Of a DNA stretch of 64,000 nt, positions 25,066-37,700 are shown piece after piece. Made by a program: the position numbers and the translations under genes. Source of the DNA: Scortum barcoo (Eukaryota; Chordata; Actinopteri; Centrarchiformes; Terapontidae); the NCBI GenBank assembly GCA_023238725.1, contig CM041548.1:17629752-17693751 (forward strand), read 5' to 3'. Below the pieces are notes generated by a model. The model ran no database searches, was not told where the DNA came from, and saw only the letters and a program-made list of their open reading frames with translations. Numbering within the stretch: position 1 is the stretch's first letter; each line of letters starts with the position of its first letter.

Positions 25066-25144
25066 CTTCCTCGGCGTGACAGCTCTCCTCCAGGTTGAGC
25101 AATAATATCCAAAGCACCGAAATCAGCGTTTTACGGAGATCCAT
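25066..25144 (-). CDS. First coding exon of an unidentified secreted or membrane protein (signal peptide exon, partial CDS)
   Basis: Read on the minus strand, an ATG at 25144 opens 26 codons and the exon ends one base into the next codon at GAGGAAG|GTATGT, a good splice donor, so the intron is phase 1. The peptide begins MDLRK (basic n-region), continues with a 13-residue hydrophobic core (TLISVLWILLLNL) and ends EESCHAEE; cleavage is likely after the CHA at residues 22-24, leaving a mature N-terminus starting EE. The start is well supported: the context is AACATGG (A at -3, G at +4), and an in-frame TGA lies 33 bases upstream. The exon sits in a CpG-rich promoter region. No further exon is visible down to position 1, so intron 1 would exceed 25 kb. 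Large phase-1 introns directly after the signal peptide are common in receptor tyrosine kinases and adhesion receptors. The MDLR start and the ...EE|phase-1 junction recall EphB receptors, but this is weak. What I see is the signal peptide and donor; the family is unproven. Confidence 0.7.
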
Positions 25145-25178
25145 GTTTGTCTGCACAGTTCCGCGGGGCTCTTGTCAT
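25131..25178 (-). promoter_or_regulatory. Upstream ORF overlapping the main start codon
   Basis: On the minus strand an ATG at 25178 (context GAGATGA, G at -3) opens a 15-codon reading frame that runs across the main ATG in another frame and stops at TAA (25133-25131), inside the signal-peptide codons. If the transcript starts upstream of 25178, scanning ribosomes would meet this ATG first, and translating it would reduce initiation at the main ATG. The transcription start is not known, so it may not be in the mRNA. Confidence 0.45.
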
Positions 25179-26219
25179 CTCTCTCCAGCCTGCGCGCAAC
25201 GCACCGCAGCAGAGACGCGCTCGGAGCTTTTCTTTTTTTTTTTTCCTCTTTCTGTGGATGGAGCAGGCGCCGTCCGGGCAAACAGTGCGGGATCCACGCA
25301 GCCGCACGGCCTATTTGATATCTCGGGGGAGGGTTTTGCGGAGCGGATTGACACCGGGCGGGCGCAATGAGGCGGGATGTGGAGCCGGGGGTACGGGAGG
25401 GTCGACCTATCGAGGAGCAGCAAACCTGCGCGTCTTCTCGCCAGGTGTTTTCAGTCTGACACTGCCCCTCATACGGACTGCGAGACAGACAGAGGGACTG
25501 CTTTCATTTGCAGGACCGGGGAGGTTTGTGGATGTGGGGGCTTTATTGGAGGGGATCCTTGTGGTCAAAGACTCCTGGGATTGTTTAATGATCTACTGAC
25601 TCCAAATATGCAATACGGTGGTCCTACAGGGGCAGGAGGTGTTTTCACCTCATTTCAATTAAGGGATTTGCACAGAGGTACAGTCTGTGATTTAATTATA
25701 GCAAAAACGGTGGCGCCAAAACCACCCAAGTTCAGTGAAAATGGAATTTAATATGGGAAATGAACTGTACTTTAATCAAGTCAGACAAATGTTTTTTTTC
25801 ACAGATTACAATCAGTTGACAGACTTTTCAATGATATATGTGAATTTAATTGTATAGACTGTAGACTTTAAAGAGATAATGTATCTTTTATTTTGGTGTC
25901 CTGATAAGCTTGCTTGAAATGGAAAATAATCTGTTGTTTGAATGAGCCGGTTCTCCAAAACGCAAGGAACGTCGCCAGCACCCATCGAGTTAGACGTACG
26001 CATGAGCAAGTTTAAGCAACAGATTATAAATTATATTTTAACATTGCATCCACTGTTTGTCAGTGGCTACCTCATACCTAAGGAGGTATCAGCAAATTTG
26101 AGTTTTAACATTAATGTTTTTGTTAACCCTATGCTGTGGTTAGCGTAAAGTTAGTATCCAATCTAACGGCTAGTAGAAGGATCTCTTTTTTTCTTGTCCT
26201 TTGATTAACATGACAACCT

Positions 26220-26274
26220 TTCATCCAAACAACCAAACGACTGCGAGTATCGAGCGGGAAGTTGTTTGGATGAA
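26220..26274. repeat. Perfect 14-bp inverted repeat (hairpin)
   Basis: The left arm TTCATCCAAACAAC (26220-26233) and the right arm GTTGTTTGGATGAA (26261-26274) are perfectly complementary around a 27-base loop. A 12-bp palindrome GCTGCATGCAGC follows at 26289-26300. The loop is too long and the stem too short for a standard microRNA precursor. It may be the core of an unrecognised foldback element. Confidence 0.6.
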
Positions 26275-26429
26275 CGGTTCTCGAGAAAGCTGCATGCAGC
26301 AATACCGGATACCGCTCTGAACGGGCACGTTTTGAAAAGGCACTGCGCTTGTACACCTCAGATTCCCTCAGGTATTTGACAACATTATCGTACAAACACC
26401 ATAAAATCATTTTGTACAAAACATAAGTT

Positions 26430-29400
26430 CTGGACGATTTCTGATTTTGAGATATTATTTCACCAGGATTGTCTCATTTTTCTCCAAATGCTTGTGCCAT
26501 CACAGTTATTTGAGAAGGAGCTGACATACAAATTTAAGAAATACTAGCCTTAAAAGATATTATATCCAAACAAAAAGAACTCCAAACCAGAACAAAACTA
26601 AACTTAGAGAAGTGGGAGTCCATGTGGAAAATCCTACTATAACTTCATATCAGTGTCCCCAAATCCATTGATGGAAACACTGACAAGCTCACTTTGGCAA
26701 AATTCCCCTCTTAATAATTAACAGCATAATGTAATCAGCTTAATTGATAACTTTTTCTTTCACACATAGTCCACAAATTGACTTGAGATCATTTTTATAA
26801 TGGAAATCACTTCCTTTCTCGTGGGGAGCATCGATCAGATGCCACTTGTCTGCTTGTGGAGACAAGTGAGCGGACATGTTCAGAGCACTCTGCACCAAGA
26901 AAACATTATCGAGCTTCTGTACCGGCTTTCTGTGTCTTCTGTCGGAGGGGAGAGCAGCATGAATTGAAACATGGAGGTGCTGTTTCATGGGTTTGCATCA
27001 CTGAAACACATAGACTGCATTTAACAGTGCCTCGTCGTGTCTCTCATTGTTGTGGGCACACACACACACACTCAGAGGGCGTTTGCACATGTGCACAAGT
27101 GCTGCGCCTAATTGATCATTCTCACAGTTTAGCTTGGAAAGCAATACAGTTTATTGATGATTGACAAGCAAGACATGGTTTTGTTTTTTTTTCTTTTGCA
27201 AAGAGAAAACCAGTCATGTGAACACAGGCTGCTTCTCCGATCAATTTCTTTTTCTGAGTGCTGGAAGGAGAAGGCTGCAGGAGATTCATAGAGCTCTCTC
27301 TACTACGTGTCTTTCTGTAACAATCACCACATGGTTCAAGAACATAAAAATACTCCTCAGCAGCACATGACAAACTCATTTTATTAAATTCAGTTGCATT
27401 CAGAAACGTGTTCTTGTTCTTCCATTTTAAAAATAATTCAGGTGGCTCTGAAAATTGCATTCACCCAATAATGTGGAATTGTGTCCTCAAAAAAAACAGT
27501 CCATTCACTAGTCTATTTATTGTGTGAATGATCCCTCTGTTTCACTCACCACACACTGAAATGTACAGCTTCATGAATGGAACCTGAATGCAGAGATCAG
27601 ATTTAAATGATTTTTCAGTGTTTGATCAGAGAGTTCAAAGCCTGAAGCTGAAACTTCCATAAACATAAACTGGCCTTAATGATATTGAGCCTCCACTTGG
27701 CAGCTTTTCAGTATGTACCGCCAGCCTCCTCTATTTAGCTACTTTTCAAACTTTAATGACATGCTAATGAAAAGGCTAGTCAGCACACCTAATTTTCCCC
27801 TTAAGCAAGCCTTGAAACTACCGGACATAAAACAGCTCTGTAATAAATGTAATAAGTACTTTTAATATTGCACACACTCAAACTCTCCCTCTGTGTGCAG
27901 CGGTATGCACACACACACACTCACACACCGTGTGCACACTTCCCTCCATATATGCTCCATAATCAACGGTGAGACTCATTATTACAGTTGTCACCCAGCC
28001 CCCTCTACATTCCTGTTCCCTCTACTTAACCACAGGCTCACACACACACACACACTCATACACACATAAACACACACTCACACACAGATTATGGGCCATC
28101 AGCCTGACTGATCCTCCCCAGCATGGGGGCTGGTAGCCTCAGTTCTGCGAGCTGATGAACATGATCATCTGTCCTCCTCTGTGGTCATTACTCACCAAGG
28201 ACAGAGGCCAACAGCCCCACTCACTCACTCTCTCCGCTCACAGTCCATTACGTGCAGGCACACAACAGTCTCTTTTATGCCCTCGGTATCACATCGCATA
28301 TCAGACACCACCACGTCTGCTAAAATTCAAAACAAAGTCTTAAAATGTGGTGTCACTTTTAGTAGTTTTACCAGTCAGTAAGCCATTACTGTCATTTGAA
28401 GTTTTACAGTTAAAGGACAACAATGGTATTTTTTCCACGTTTTTTTTTCTTATTGTCAACAAAACCCATGAAAATACCAAAAGCAACTGTATGCCAGACT
28501 GTGTCTAATACTTTCACTTGCACTCAGGCCCAAACAAACCCCCCCTCTGAAAGCAAATATGCTTTTTTTAATTTTTAAAAGAGGCTCACTTTTTTTTAAT
28601 AAACATTACTCAATCAGGACTAAATAGCGCATTTGTCCAAAGCTCCTTTAAACACCTCTTAATACTCACTAGAGGGTATTGTTGGCAGCAGGATGCTAAT
28701 AATAAAAATGCTAATAAATGAGCATTTAACCAGGTGCAAGCAGTGCGGACCCGCGATATATGTTTTTAACAGTTTTTGGTCACCAGTTAAAGTCTCTTCT
28801 GGCACAGACGAACGAGTCTCGCGACTTGTTGGTTGGTCCCTTCATGGAAATTGTTGGCAGTAAGAAAAATATAGAATATTGGCAGCCTTAAGCATCTAAG
28901 AAAAGCTCTTTCTCTCTCCGTTTTAATTGATTGCTTTCTAAATGCACACATACAGTACTTTTTCCCTTTCAACACATATCCCACACATGATGGGCTGAAT
29001 CCACTGCGACGCCGCCCCCCCCCTTCTCTCCAACCGTGTGTTTGCATTATTGATCTGAACACAATCAACACCGTCACCGGAGAGAGAGAAAAAAAAATGT
29101 AAATCACAAGCTGATAGGGTACAGAGGGGAGGCGCTGAAGCAGTAAATAGATGCCGATTCCAGTGCACATACGTGTTTATATGCGGCTCAGCTTCGTGGG
29201 TTCATTATTATGCAACAATTTCGGGCTGATGCCGTCTTGCCGGGTCCCATCCTGTCCGCTCCTCCTCACACACACACACACACATTAGCGACAGAGGAGG
29301 AGAAGAGGGAGCACAGTCACTTGACCTTTTCCGTTCCCTGGCCGGTTCCCCAGTTATCCGAGCAGGACGGGGCGGGGGGGCAGGCAGGGAGATAGCGGGG

Positions 29401-29930
29401 GGAAGAGATGTGTGAGTGCACGCATGAATATGGGCACACAAGTGTGCACACACGCCCTCAAGCATACAAGTGTGACTGTTTGAGACTGCACCCACACTTA
29501 ACTGGCTAAATCGGAAAATGGTGTTTACAAAAACTACCTGAAATTGAGGTCATTTTTGTAAAAACTCTTAAATAGCTAACAAAACATACATTTCGTCATT
29601 TTCTTTTAGTAGAAGAGGGGATGATGCTTCTGTTCTCTATGATCACCTACTGCAGTTTGTTTCGGTATGAGTGTGTAACACAGATATTGTATTTGCTTTC
29701 ACCCTCCATACTCAAACGTGATATTTTCATGCGAATCTGAGCTCGCTTTTCGAACTCGGTGTGGACACAGATCAAGAGAAGAAGGTGTGTTCTCAAGCTG
29801 AGCCGAACCTGTTCAGTGACGCCGGTCACACCCAAAGAAGTGGATAATCTGAATGGCTTAGTGTGCGTAAGATGACCCTCCCTCATGACTGGGGTCGGAC
29901 ACAGGTCGGCTAAAGTGAACCCGCGTTTCT
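26430..29930. other. Non-coding stretch, no gene seen
   Basis: Contains CA-rich patches at 27058-27071, 27908-27930 and 28038-28085. The text at 28400-28490 (TTGTCAACAAAACCCATGAA, AATACCAAAAGC) resembles a common teleost repeat but is not confirmed. A C-run lies at 29013-29022. Confidence 0.35.
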
Positions 29931-30054
29931 ATCACAAATGAAAATTGATTTAATGTACAATTTTTTTTTTAATTTAAACGTCATTTAATCAAACTGAAAA
30001 GAGAAAGAAAGATGGAAAAGGACAAGAATGGGGGAGGAAGAGAGGTTGGGAAGA

Positions 30055-30160
30055 TGTGACACTTAATTATCATTTGATGATTACTGGCTGTAATTTAGTG
30101 TGATACATTGGGTTAATCAGGTAAAATTACAGAATAAGAGTCTCAGACGTCTCATACGGA
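30055..30160. promoter_or_regulatory. Candidate conserved enhancer block
   Basis: ACTTAATTATCATTTGATGA, TTACTGGCTGTAATTTAG and GGGTTAATCAGG follow one another in 80 repeat-free bases. TAATTA and GTTAATC homeodomain motifs dominate. Motif evidence only. Confidence 0.25.
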
Positions 30161-30639
30161 TGGATCCAATTCATGCTGAGTCGACCCATTTCATATGTGC
30201 TGTGTGTCTGTTAATGAAGGGGTATTAATCTGGACATGGTGTAAGTTAGGAGCGGTTACGGATTTGACACCCCTGCTGCCCTCCTCCTCCGTCCCTTTCC
30301 TTCTGCATAATGTCACAGTAATTTTTTTTTTACACCCCTCGGGATTTAAGAGGAGCACAGGAGGAGCAAAGAGGGGTTGTGGCGGGAGGTGAGAAGGGAT
30401 AAAAGGAGGGAATAAGCAGGGAGAGGAGAGGAGAGTAAATGGGGCGATGGAGAGAGAGCGGGTGTTTGATAACAGTGGGCTACAAGTCCCAGATGTATTG
30501 TACCATAGATGTGTTATTCCCAAGACAGGACCCTGTAAACGCTGCCAAGTGAAAAGGTGTTAATGTGTCTTTGAAAGAGATATACGCCTACACACATATA
30601 CAGTACACTTACACACACACATACAAGGAGGTGTCTCTC

Positions 30640-30668
30640 TCACACACACACACCCACACACACACACA
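30640..30668. repeat. CA-rich microsatellite
   Basis: Two CA runs split by CCCACA. Confidence 0.9.
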
Positions 30669-30744
30669 GCGGTGGTGACAATAAGAGATACAGTGTTTTA
30701 AATGGGCACAGGGGAGCGGGCGTCCCTCTTTGCTTTATTCAGAT

Positions 30745-30995
30745 GGGCGTGCGGAGAATCGTCATCGCCTTTATGAGATGATTAGCTGCCAGGCGTTAAT
30801 CACACTAACATTTCATAATGAAATTAGATTACAGATACGCTCTAACAATATCTCCGGACGGATTGTTTTTATTGCCTTCATTAGTATTTCTATAATAGCC
30901 TGCTTGTGATTTGTTAGTGGGATTTATTACAATCATACTTTTCTTTTATTAATGCCAATGAGATAATAACCTTTACGTGTGGCTTGACTGTAAAT
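30745..30995. promoter_or_regulatory. Candidate conserved enhancer block
   Basis: This 250-base, repeat-free, AT-rich stretch is among the most enhancer-like in the window. It has GTTAATC (30795-30801), TAATGAAATTAGATTA (30816-30831), CATTAG, ATTAATGCCAAT and GAGATAATAACC. Clustered homeodomain cores with no coding frame are typical of vertebrate conserved non-coding elements. Conservation needs checking. Confidence 0.35.
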
Positions 30996-31560
30996 CAGAC
31001 TTTTAAATTATTGTTGGGGACGTCACGTGTCACGTGAGACCAGAGGGAAGAAAGGTCATAGTTCACAAACTGGAATCAAAGTGGTAGGATTAAGAGTTTA
31101 CCAGGACGCTGTGGAGACACTTTTTTTTATCTTTGCAGCAGTCTCATTTGAGAGGCAGGTCACACTGGTGTCTGGGTGGCGTGTCCTGGGTAAAGCGGCC
31201 CATGGGAGGACGACTGTCATTGGCTAATGAGTCCTCGTGTTGCAATTAGTTCCGGGTGCGAGAGTATGTCGTGTCATCAAGGTCATTTGAAAAGGTCGCA
31301 GTCACATCAGGACACGTATTATCAGCAATATGTATTTAAAGTATCAAAACTTTTTTGGTTTTGCTGCACACATTTGTTTTCTTTCATTGTTGTTTCATGT
31401 GAAATATTGGGTTTTACCTCTTTAAGCCTTGAACAATTATTTAAATTAAACTATCTGAGCAGCTCACAAAGGAAAATACTCTTTGGTGAGACATGCAAGG
31501 ATTCATAAGACAGAAAGTCAGACAGTTACTGGATTAATCTCACAAAATATTTTATTTTAA

Positions 31561-31730
31561 GAGCTCATATGTTTTTTTTTATGTAAAATCATATTCTGAA
31601 AAGTGTCTAGTAATCGTAGCTGTCAGATTAATGGTTAGATAAAAAAGTACCCCTCTAAGGTATTGTGGTATAACGTAGAGTTACATGGATATACTCAAGT
31701 GCAAGAGACATTGTACATTACTTGAATGAG
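31561..31730. mobile_element. Remnant of a Tol2-like non-autonomous hAT element
   Basis: CATATGTTTTTTTTATGTAA, AGTAATCGTAGCTGTCAGAT, AAAAAAGTACCCCTCT, ATACTCAAGTGCAAGAG and TGTACATTACTTGA appear in the same order as in the abundant teleost MITE with Tol2-like ends (AGTACTTGAGTA motifs). Neither terminal inverted repeat nor an 8-bp duplication is recognisable, so this is a decayed internal part. Assignment is from memory of the consensus. Confidence 0.55.
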
Positions 31731-31734
31731 TTTA

Positions 31735-34700
31735 AGATCAGTGACAACATATTTGCAATTTAGAAGCTTTAATCTCAAATGCACAGAATCCACTTTGAAA
31801 TTTGTAGCATTCAATGTACATTAAATGTTCCCTCCAAAATATGATTGATGATTAAGCAGCTTAACTTACTCGCAGTCCTTTTCTCAGGACTTTTGTTATG
31901 GTTGGATGAAATTAATTCTCCGGGAGTAGATGATACTTTGTTCAAACGGCACATATCACACTTTGGAATTAGACTCTTCAATTAGCTCGATAACACTGCT
32001 CGCGGATGCTGTGGCCAAAAATAAAAAGTCTTGTGTAATTGAGGTGATGTCGCCTCTGAAGCGGGGCCGTTTCCTAGACAGGTTTCTGCGTTTTTGCGTC
32101 TGACCTGACATTTCTGGCAGAGCACTTAGGCAATTGCAATAACAAGTTAGCACAGCGGGGTACGATTTTTAATGCGCGTCACAAACAAGATCTCGCTTAC
32201 ACGATTCTTGCTTCCAATTTTCTGAAATTAAAGAGGACGAGAACATTTAAAAGAAAAAAAAACTGATTATATTAACTATGAAGTTATCCTGAAAAGTAAT
32301 AGATAGCTTTTGGCAGAAAAGATAAACATGAGAAACAAACCCCACTCTGTTGTCCCTGCCCAACTTTTTTTTTATCTCTCCTCTGTGAAACTCATCTTTT
32401 AATTTTGTTACCAGAGGGTGAAAAGAGAGAGTGGAGAGAAGAAAAGGAGGGTGGATGGACAAACAGAAAAGGCGTGGAAGCAAAATGTAAATTGTTAAAA
32501 GACTAAAAAAGGAGCAAGAGAATTAGGAGGGGATGTTGAGGTAGAAAGGAGGACACCGTAATGGCAGGGCCAAGCCAACTGTCAAGTAGCCATGTGGCAG
32601 TTTGCAGATAAGGCCATGACTAAGTAATCAGGAATATACAGTGTGATCTACTGCTCGCCGACACATTCCCGGATATGACATCTGCCCGGCAGCCTCATTT
32701 CTCAGCCGCAGCAGGCCGGTTCTGAGGCGACTCACTCGGTGGGAACTGAATCCGATATCACTTTTCCAAAGGATTGTTATTCCAGCCACCACTGCCACTG
32801 CGCCAGTATTTTTAAATATCAACACAGATAGCACAAACCTATCGTGACTCCAGATAAAGTTCAATTATACAGTTTATACAAACGGCCTTAGTTCGCATGG
32901 AGCGGCGTGCGTGTCTGCTCCTCTTTAGGGGGATGATCCTTTTATATTTAAATCTCTGTGTGTGTGTGTGTGGTAGTTCAGGCTTGCAGGGCGGTTTATC
33001 ACACACTGAATACACTCTGTGCAGGTGATGGGAGATTAGGGAACGCCACTGTTTCCAATTTTTAGAGCCGAGTTCAGACAGCCAGGAAAATGGAACAACT
33101 GTGACTTCTTTTGCTTTTTCTTCACCTCTATTTGGTTCCTTTAACTGCCTTTTTTTCTTCCCGTCCCTCCTCTTCTCCCTCTACATCGTTTTTGTCTCTG
33201 TCTCACTTTTTCTTTTTCCTCCTCCTCCTACCTGCCTGATTTTCCAGCTCTCTGTTTCCATCTCTGTTCTGTAGCAGTGACACTGATGCAAAATGATGAC
33301 TCTCTTTCTGCTTTTTACGAAGACAAAATGTTTTATACTTTCAGAGTTCAGGGGGATTTGAAAGTTAAACTAAATTCTCATCATTAAAACTGAAGAAGCA
33401 AACCCAATTTTTAAGGATAACCTCTGAGAAAAGAAAAAAAGAAAAGAGCAGTGTGTTTCATCTTCACTGCAAAACAGCAGAAGGCCATGTCAGGAAATGT
33501 GCCAAAAGAGTGGACTATCAACATAACCAAACATGCAAAACCAAATTTGTTGGCTCCAGCTGAGAAAAGGAAGCACAGCACAGTATGTGCCACAACAGCA
33601 AGACCCACAGCATCAAATTTTGTTCTTCATAAACAGAATGATCCCAGCAACCGTCACCTATGTACCTATGTGCATTTTTTTGGCTCCTCTTGGAGAAAAG
33701 GTGAAGGGGGGGGGCATGAAAAATCAATTGATTTAAGTATGAGGGAAATAGAGAGAGAAAGAGAGGGAGAGAAGAAGTGGTGGACAGAGTGAAAAATGTG
33801 TTGGTTTGTCAGCATGGGCTGGATGTCTCAGGAGACGCCGATGGGAATTCATCACAAGAGACAAATTATATTGCAGTGGTATCCCTCTTTCCTTAGCGTG
33901 TCTGTGTAGGTGCGTCTCTATGTGTGTGTGTGTGTGTGTAGCTACACTTGCTGGTCCCAAACATACACACACGAAAAGTATGTCCGTGTATGTGCACCGT
34001 AGGTTATTTAATGATTTCACATCTCTGAAAACTCTTTAGCATATGGTACAAGTCATGCATGATTATTTTAGAGCCTGCATTGCACAATGGCAGTAATTAG
34101 TAACTGTTTAACCTAAACAGTTTTTCATATGAAAGGCAGCATTGATGGATGAGTACAATGTACATAGATAAATATTATTCGGATTTGCTTTATTTTGTAC
34201 ATCAGGGTTTAAACAAGATTAAGTCCAATTTTTCTAATAGTCACACTCAAACAGTCACTACTAGAGATTATGTAATATACACCAGTACTGAGTATCTTGA
34301 ATTTAACATATTGTAGACAATATGTAATTCACAGGAAACAAATTTACCTAAACAGAGTTGTGTTATTTTTTGCTGAATGTGTCCCACTGTAACAAACTTT
34401 GAGATACAGCGTGTTGCTGTCAAGTCGAAGCCACAGTTGTTTTGAAAGTGACACCTCATCATATCTTTGAGATGTGGGGTTTAGCCACACTATATAAGTA
34501 CACATTGTGCAGTGGCATGTGTGGCACACTGTGTAATTAAGCAGCCACCTAATACAGGGCATGGGGTGTGTAAATTAGATTACGGCTACTCAAATCAGAG
34601 GTAGTTTAATAATATCTTCACTGTGGCAATTAAGACATAAAACTTTCTGCTCACCGTAGCCATAGAAACATGCAAGAAATTGGCTCTTCACCCTCCTACC

Positions 34701-37700
34701 ACTCCTCGTAATGAGCATCTGTAGACAACAATAATGCACGTGCAGAGAAGCACCACAAGGAGCTGCTTGTCCGAGGAAGGGATAAAAAGGCTAATTTTGG
34801 GCAACAAAAGTGAACAAAATACTTCAATGGTTATTGTTAGATCAATGGCGAACCACACAAAAGCAAATGTATGTATGCAAATGTATAATTTCTGTAGTTC
34901 TTTTGTTTTAACGTAAGCCATATTACTGTATATTTGCATACTGTGAATGCGAGAGACGGCCATGACCGCTAACATTCGTGAGTTGCATCTGTGCTTTAAG
35001 TACCCAGTTGGCCCATATGTGTTTGCAGCAATACATTTAAATGCAAGTGCAAATAGTGAAATAGTATAAAACAAAAAGCTTTCAAAAACAAGTAGATGAA
35101 GTAATATGGAGAGACATATGACTGGACAGATTGTAGATTCACATATTGGTGAGTTGTCCCTTTCAGGCAAGAGAGAGAAAGACCTCCTCAGAGGTCCAGA
35201 GGTGGCAGGATAGTTGGCAGACATTAGGTTACTGCGGGGCCAACTGAGGGGACAATAAAGAGAGAGAAATATGCATGGCCAGGAGAAGAGAAAGAGACAG
35301 CTACAGAGCCAGACTGCCGCATCGCTGTGAGGCATTGTGTGAGGTCCATGACCGGGGTCAAACTGTTTTTATCACCCCTGTTTATTCCCTGGCGCTGGAT
35401 GATGAGGACTTCAAATTGCACCAAGATTGGATCTTACAAAAAAATGAATATGAATATTGTGGTTGGAGGCTGGCAATAACACCAGTCCAAGAGGTCCACT
35501 TACAGTAGAAACCAATCTCATATCAATACACTGCCATAGATTGGGTTGTAGCAAGAACTGAATGCATTCGTCTGCATTATCTTGAAGCTTAACAGATGGC
35601 AGATCTTCTTTTTCTCTCTTTTTCTGGCCACGCTGAGAAAAAGAATCACCGGAGGTAGATTACAGTTGATAGCTTGGTGCAGAAAATAAAAGCCCCTGAG
35701 TGTGAGCTGTTTATGATTACAGCAGAAAGAGTTTGGATAGTCTGCTTCTTTCTGAAAATGATGCTCCGGTGTATGTGCAGAAAAATTTGAGAGGAACTGG
35801 GACTATTTCAAACAAGTTGTCAGATCCAAAGAGTCCTTAGAAGAAAGGCAAAAGCTAATGTCAAAACACATGTGCAGTGTGCCAAACGTCAGGTGAGCAT
35901 TCCTATGGGTGCCCAGTATTGATGTTATAAGATGTTTTGACCTGTTATTAAAGTAAAAAGAAGGCTTGAGGCAACGTCAGCAGGTCATTGTGACTTTTCA
36001 GTCTTATGTCATTTCTTCAGCATACATAATTTTTATTAACTGCTTGCATAAGGGAACTGACAAAGGACTTCAGCAGATGTCCGCTTGTATTTCACAATTT
36101 GACCTGTCTGTCAAAAAGGAAGCTGTTGAGTCATAACGTCGCCGTGTTGACACTGCTCAACAACTTCCAAACACGCGTGGCTACTCATAGCTTTGCTTTA
36201 TTTACAAGTACAAGATAAAGAGGTGTGTCAACATCCTTCAGCTCCTCTCCCTGACGCCTCCAACGTGCGCTAACAGTGCTCAATTTTACTAGGACAACAG
36301 GACTATTTGCATAATTGATTACACCTACAGCCTATGGAGCAAGGTACAAGCAGGCCAAAGGATGAAGAGCTAAGGGTATGCAAATTCAAAGCAGAATATT
36401 CATGCATTCCGATTGTGGCCCCTCTCTCCGGGATAACTCCAGGCGTGTGAATGAAAAATTGTTCCTCAAACTTTGGGTGAACTTTCTTTACTCTCCATTG
36501 GCATTAAAAATGTAATACCGTGTTGCATGAAGCTAAATTTGGTTTGTGTCGGCATGCAAAAAAGCTGACGAATTTGGGAACGTTGGTTTTTGCTGATGTT
36601 TGCTCGTGTGGCATGTCTTTCGCACCAGCCAGTTTCATGTGGTTCCAAGATCCAAGATTTGTGTGTTATGCAGGTGCACGGTTGTGTGTACAGTACCTAT
36701 GCACTTCAGCGCGCGTATGCTTTGAGATTACATCTGGTTTTCAGATTGCTTTGGGTGTGCCATTTGCATTTGCAGGGAAATGCAATGACATTTTTAACCG
36801 ATTCTTTAGAAGCTGTGTAAAAGTCACCTCTAAAAGTATAAATTGGGAAGTGTGAGTGCACGAGTGAGTTGCTGTGCAGATCAGGTAAACGATTCTCTCC
36901 TTCTCAGCCCCAAATGATGAGATGAAAGGACAAATATGGGCACCTGAGGCCTTGAGGAATTATACCGTATGGTGCAAATTAATTGGACCCAGAAAATGGA
37001 TGCCCTTTTTGCTTTGAACAAAAGATTAGTGCACCGTGTAGCTAGCAAAAGTGTGGATAAACTAAGAGTTTCATCAATACAAAAATGCTCAGCAATAACC
37101 AACGCTGGCATTTCTAAGCTTGTGTTAGAAAGCAGTGGCATTCACAGCAACTGGAGTATCCCCATGCTGCTAATTGAGATACTTCATGCATCACGCACCG
37201 TTTGCAAGGCTACAGTATTGAGCCGTTTTGTTCTCCCACTTTACCTTGACAGTGTTGATGTTGCACAGCTGAAAGGGGTGCTCCTCATTTGAACGACGCG
37301 ATCACAGTGCAAACGCTTGTGGCCGACATGCTGTTGACACTTTATTTACGTTGGTCTCTCTAATTGTGCCTCAAGGCAGACAGAAATACTCGGTATTATT
37401 CACACACGCACAGACACACAGATGCACAAATATACACTGTCACATGCATGCATAGAAAAAAATACAGTTTATACAATAACAATAACCTACAAATACAATA
37501 ACCTAATCTGACCCCTGGGACATGCAGTGACATCTCCTTCATCAATGTTATTCTCACTGTTACTGTATTTAAGTTTACATCTCGACAACAGGAACACAAC
37601 AACTCATATAATTACAATTTTTGTTCTACACGTTTTTTTTCCTGGCGTCTGCAAAACCTGTGCAACCCATGCGCACACACAGACACACAAACACAACGCA

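Larger units (their letters stand above)
24820..25540 (-). promoter_or_regulatory. CpG-rich promoter region and 5' leader of the signal-peptide gene
   Basis: CpG dinucleotides are sparse in most of the window but dense here: by hand count about 33 in 25160-25530, with further clusters in 24820-25000 inside intron 1. GC-box-like strings occur near 25355-25375 (GGGCGGGCGC and GGCGGGATG on the plus strand). I see no TATA box at a sensible distance, so this looks like a CpG-type promoter with dispersed starts for the minus-strand gene. A poly-T tract (25045-25059) and poly-A tract lie just inside the intron. Direction is inferred from the exon; no divergent plus-strand exon is evident. Confidence 0.55.

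Noticed and set aside
28400..28490. Text resembling a common teleost repeat (TTGTCAACAAAACCCATGAA)
   Set aside because: Too short and too dependent on memory to call as a feature; repeat masking would decide. The same holds for 2095-2315, 16955-17090 and 39110-39260.
34688..35335. Minus-strand open frame of 215 codons, the longest in the window
   Set aside because: No recognisable domain, no retroelement motif, leucine/cysteine-rich composition expected from AT-rich DNA, and no splice or promoter context. A search of the translation against protein databases would settle it.
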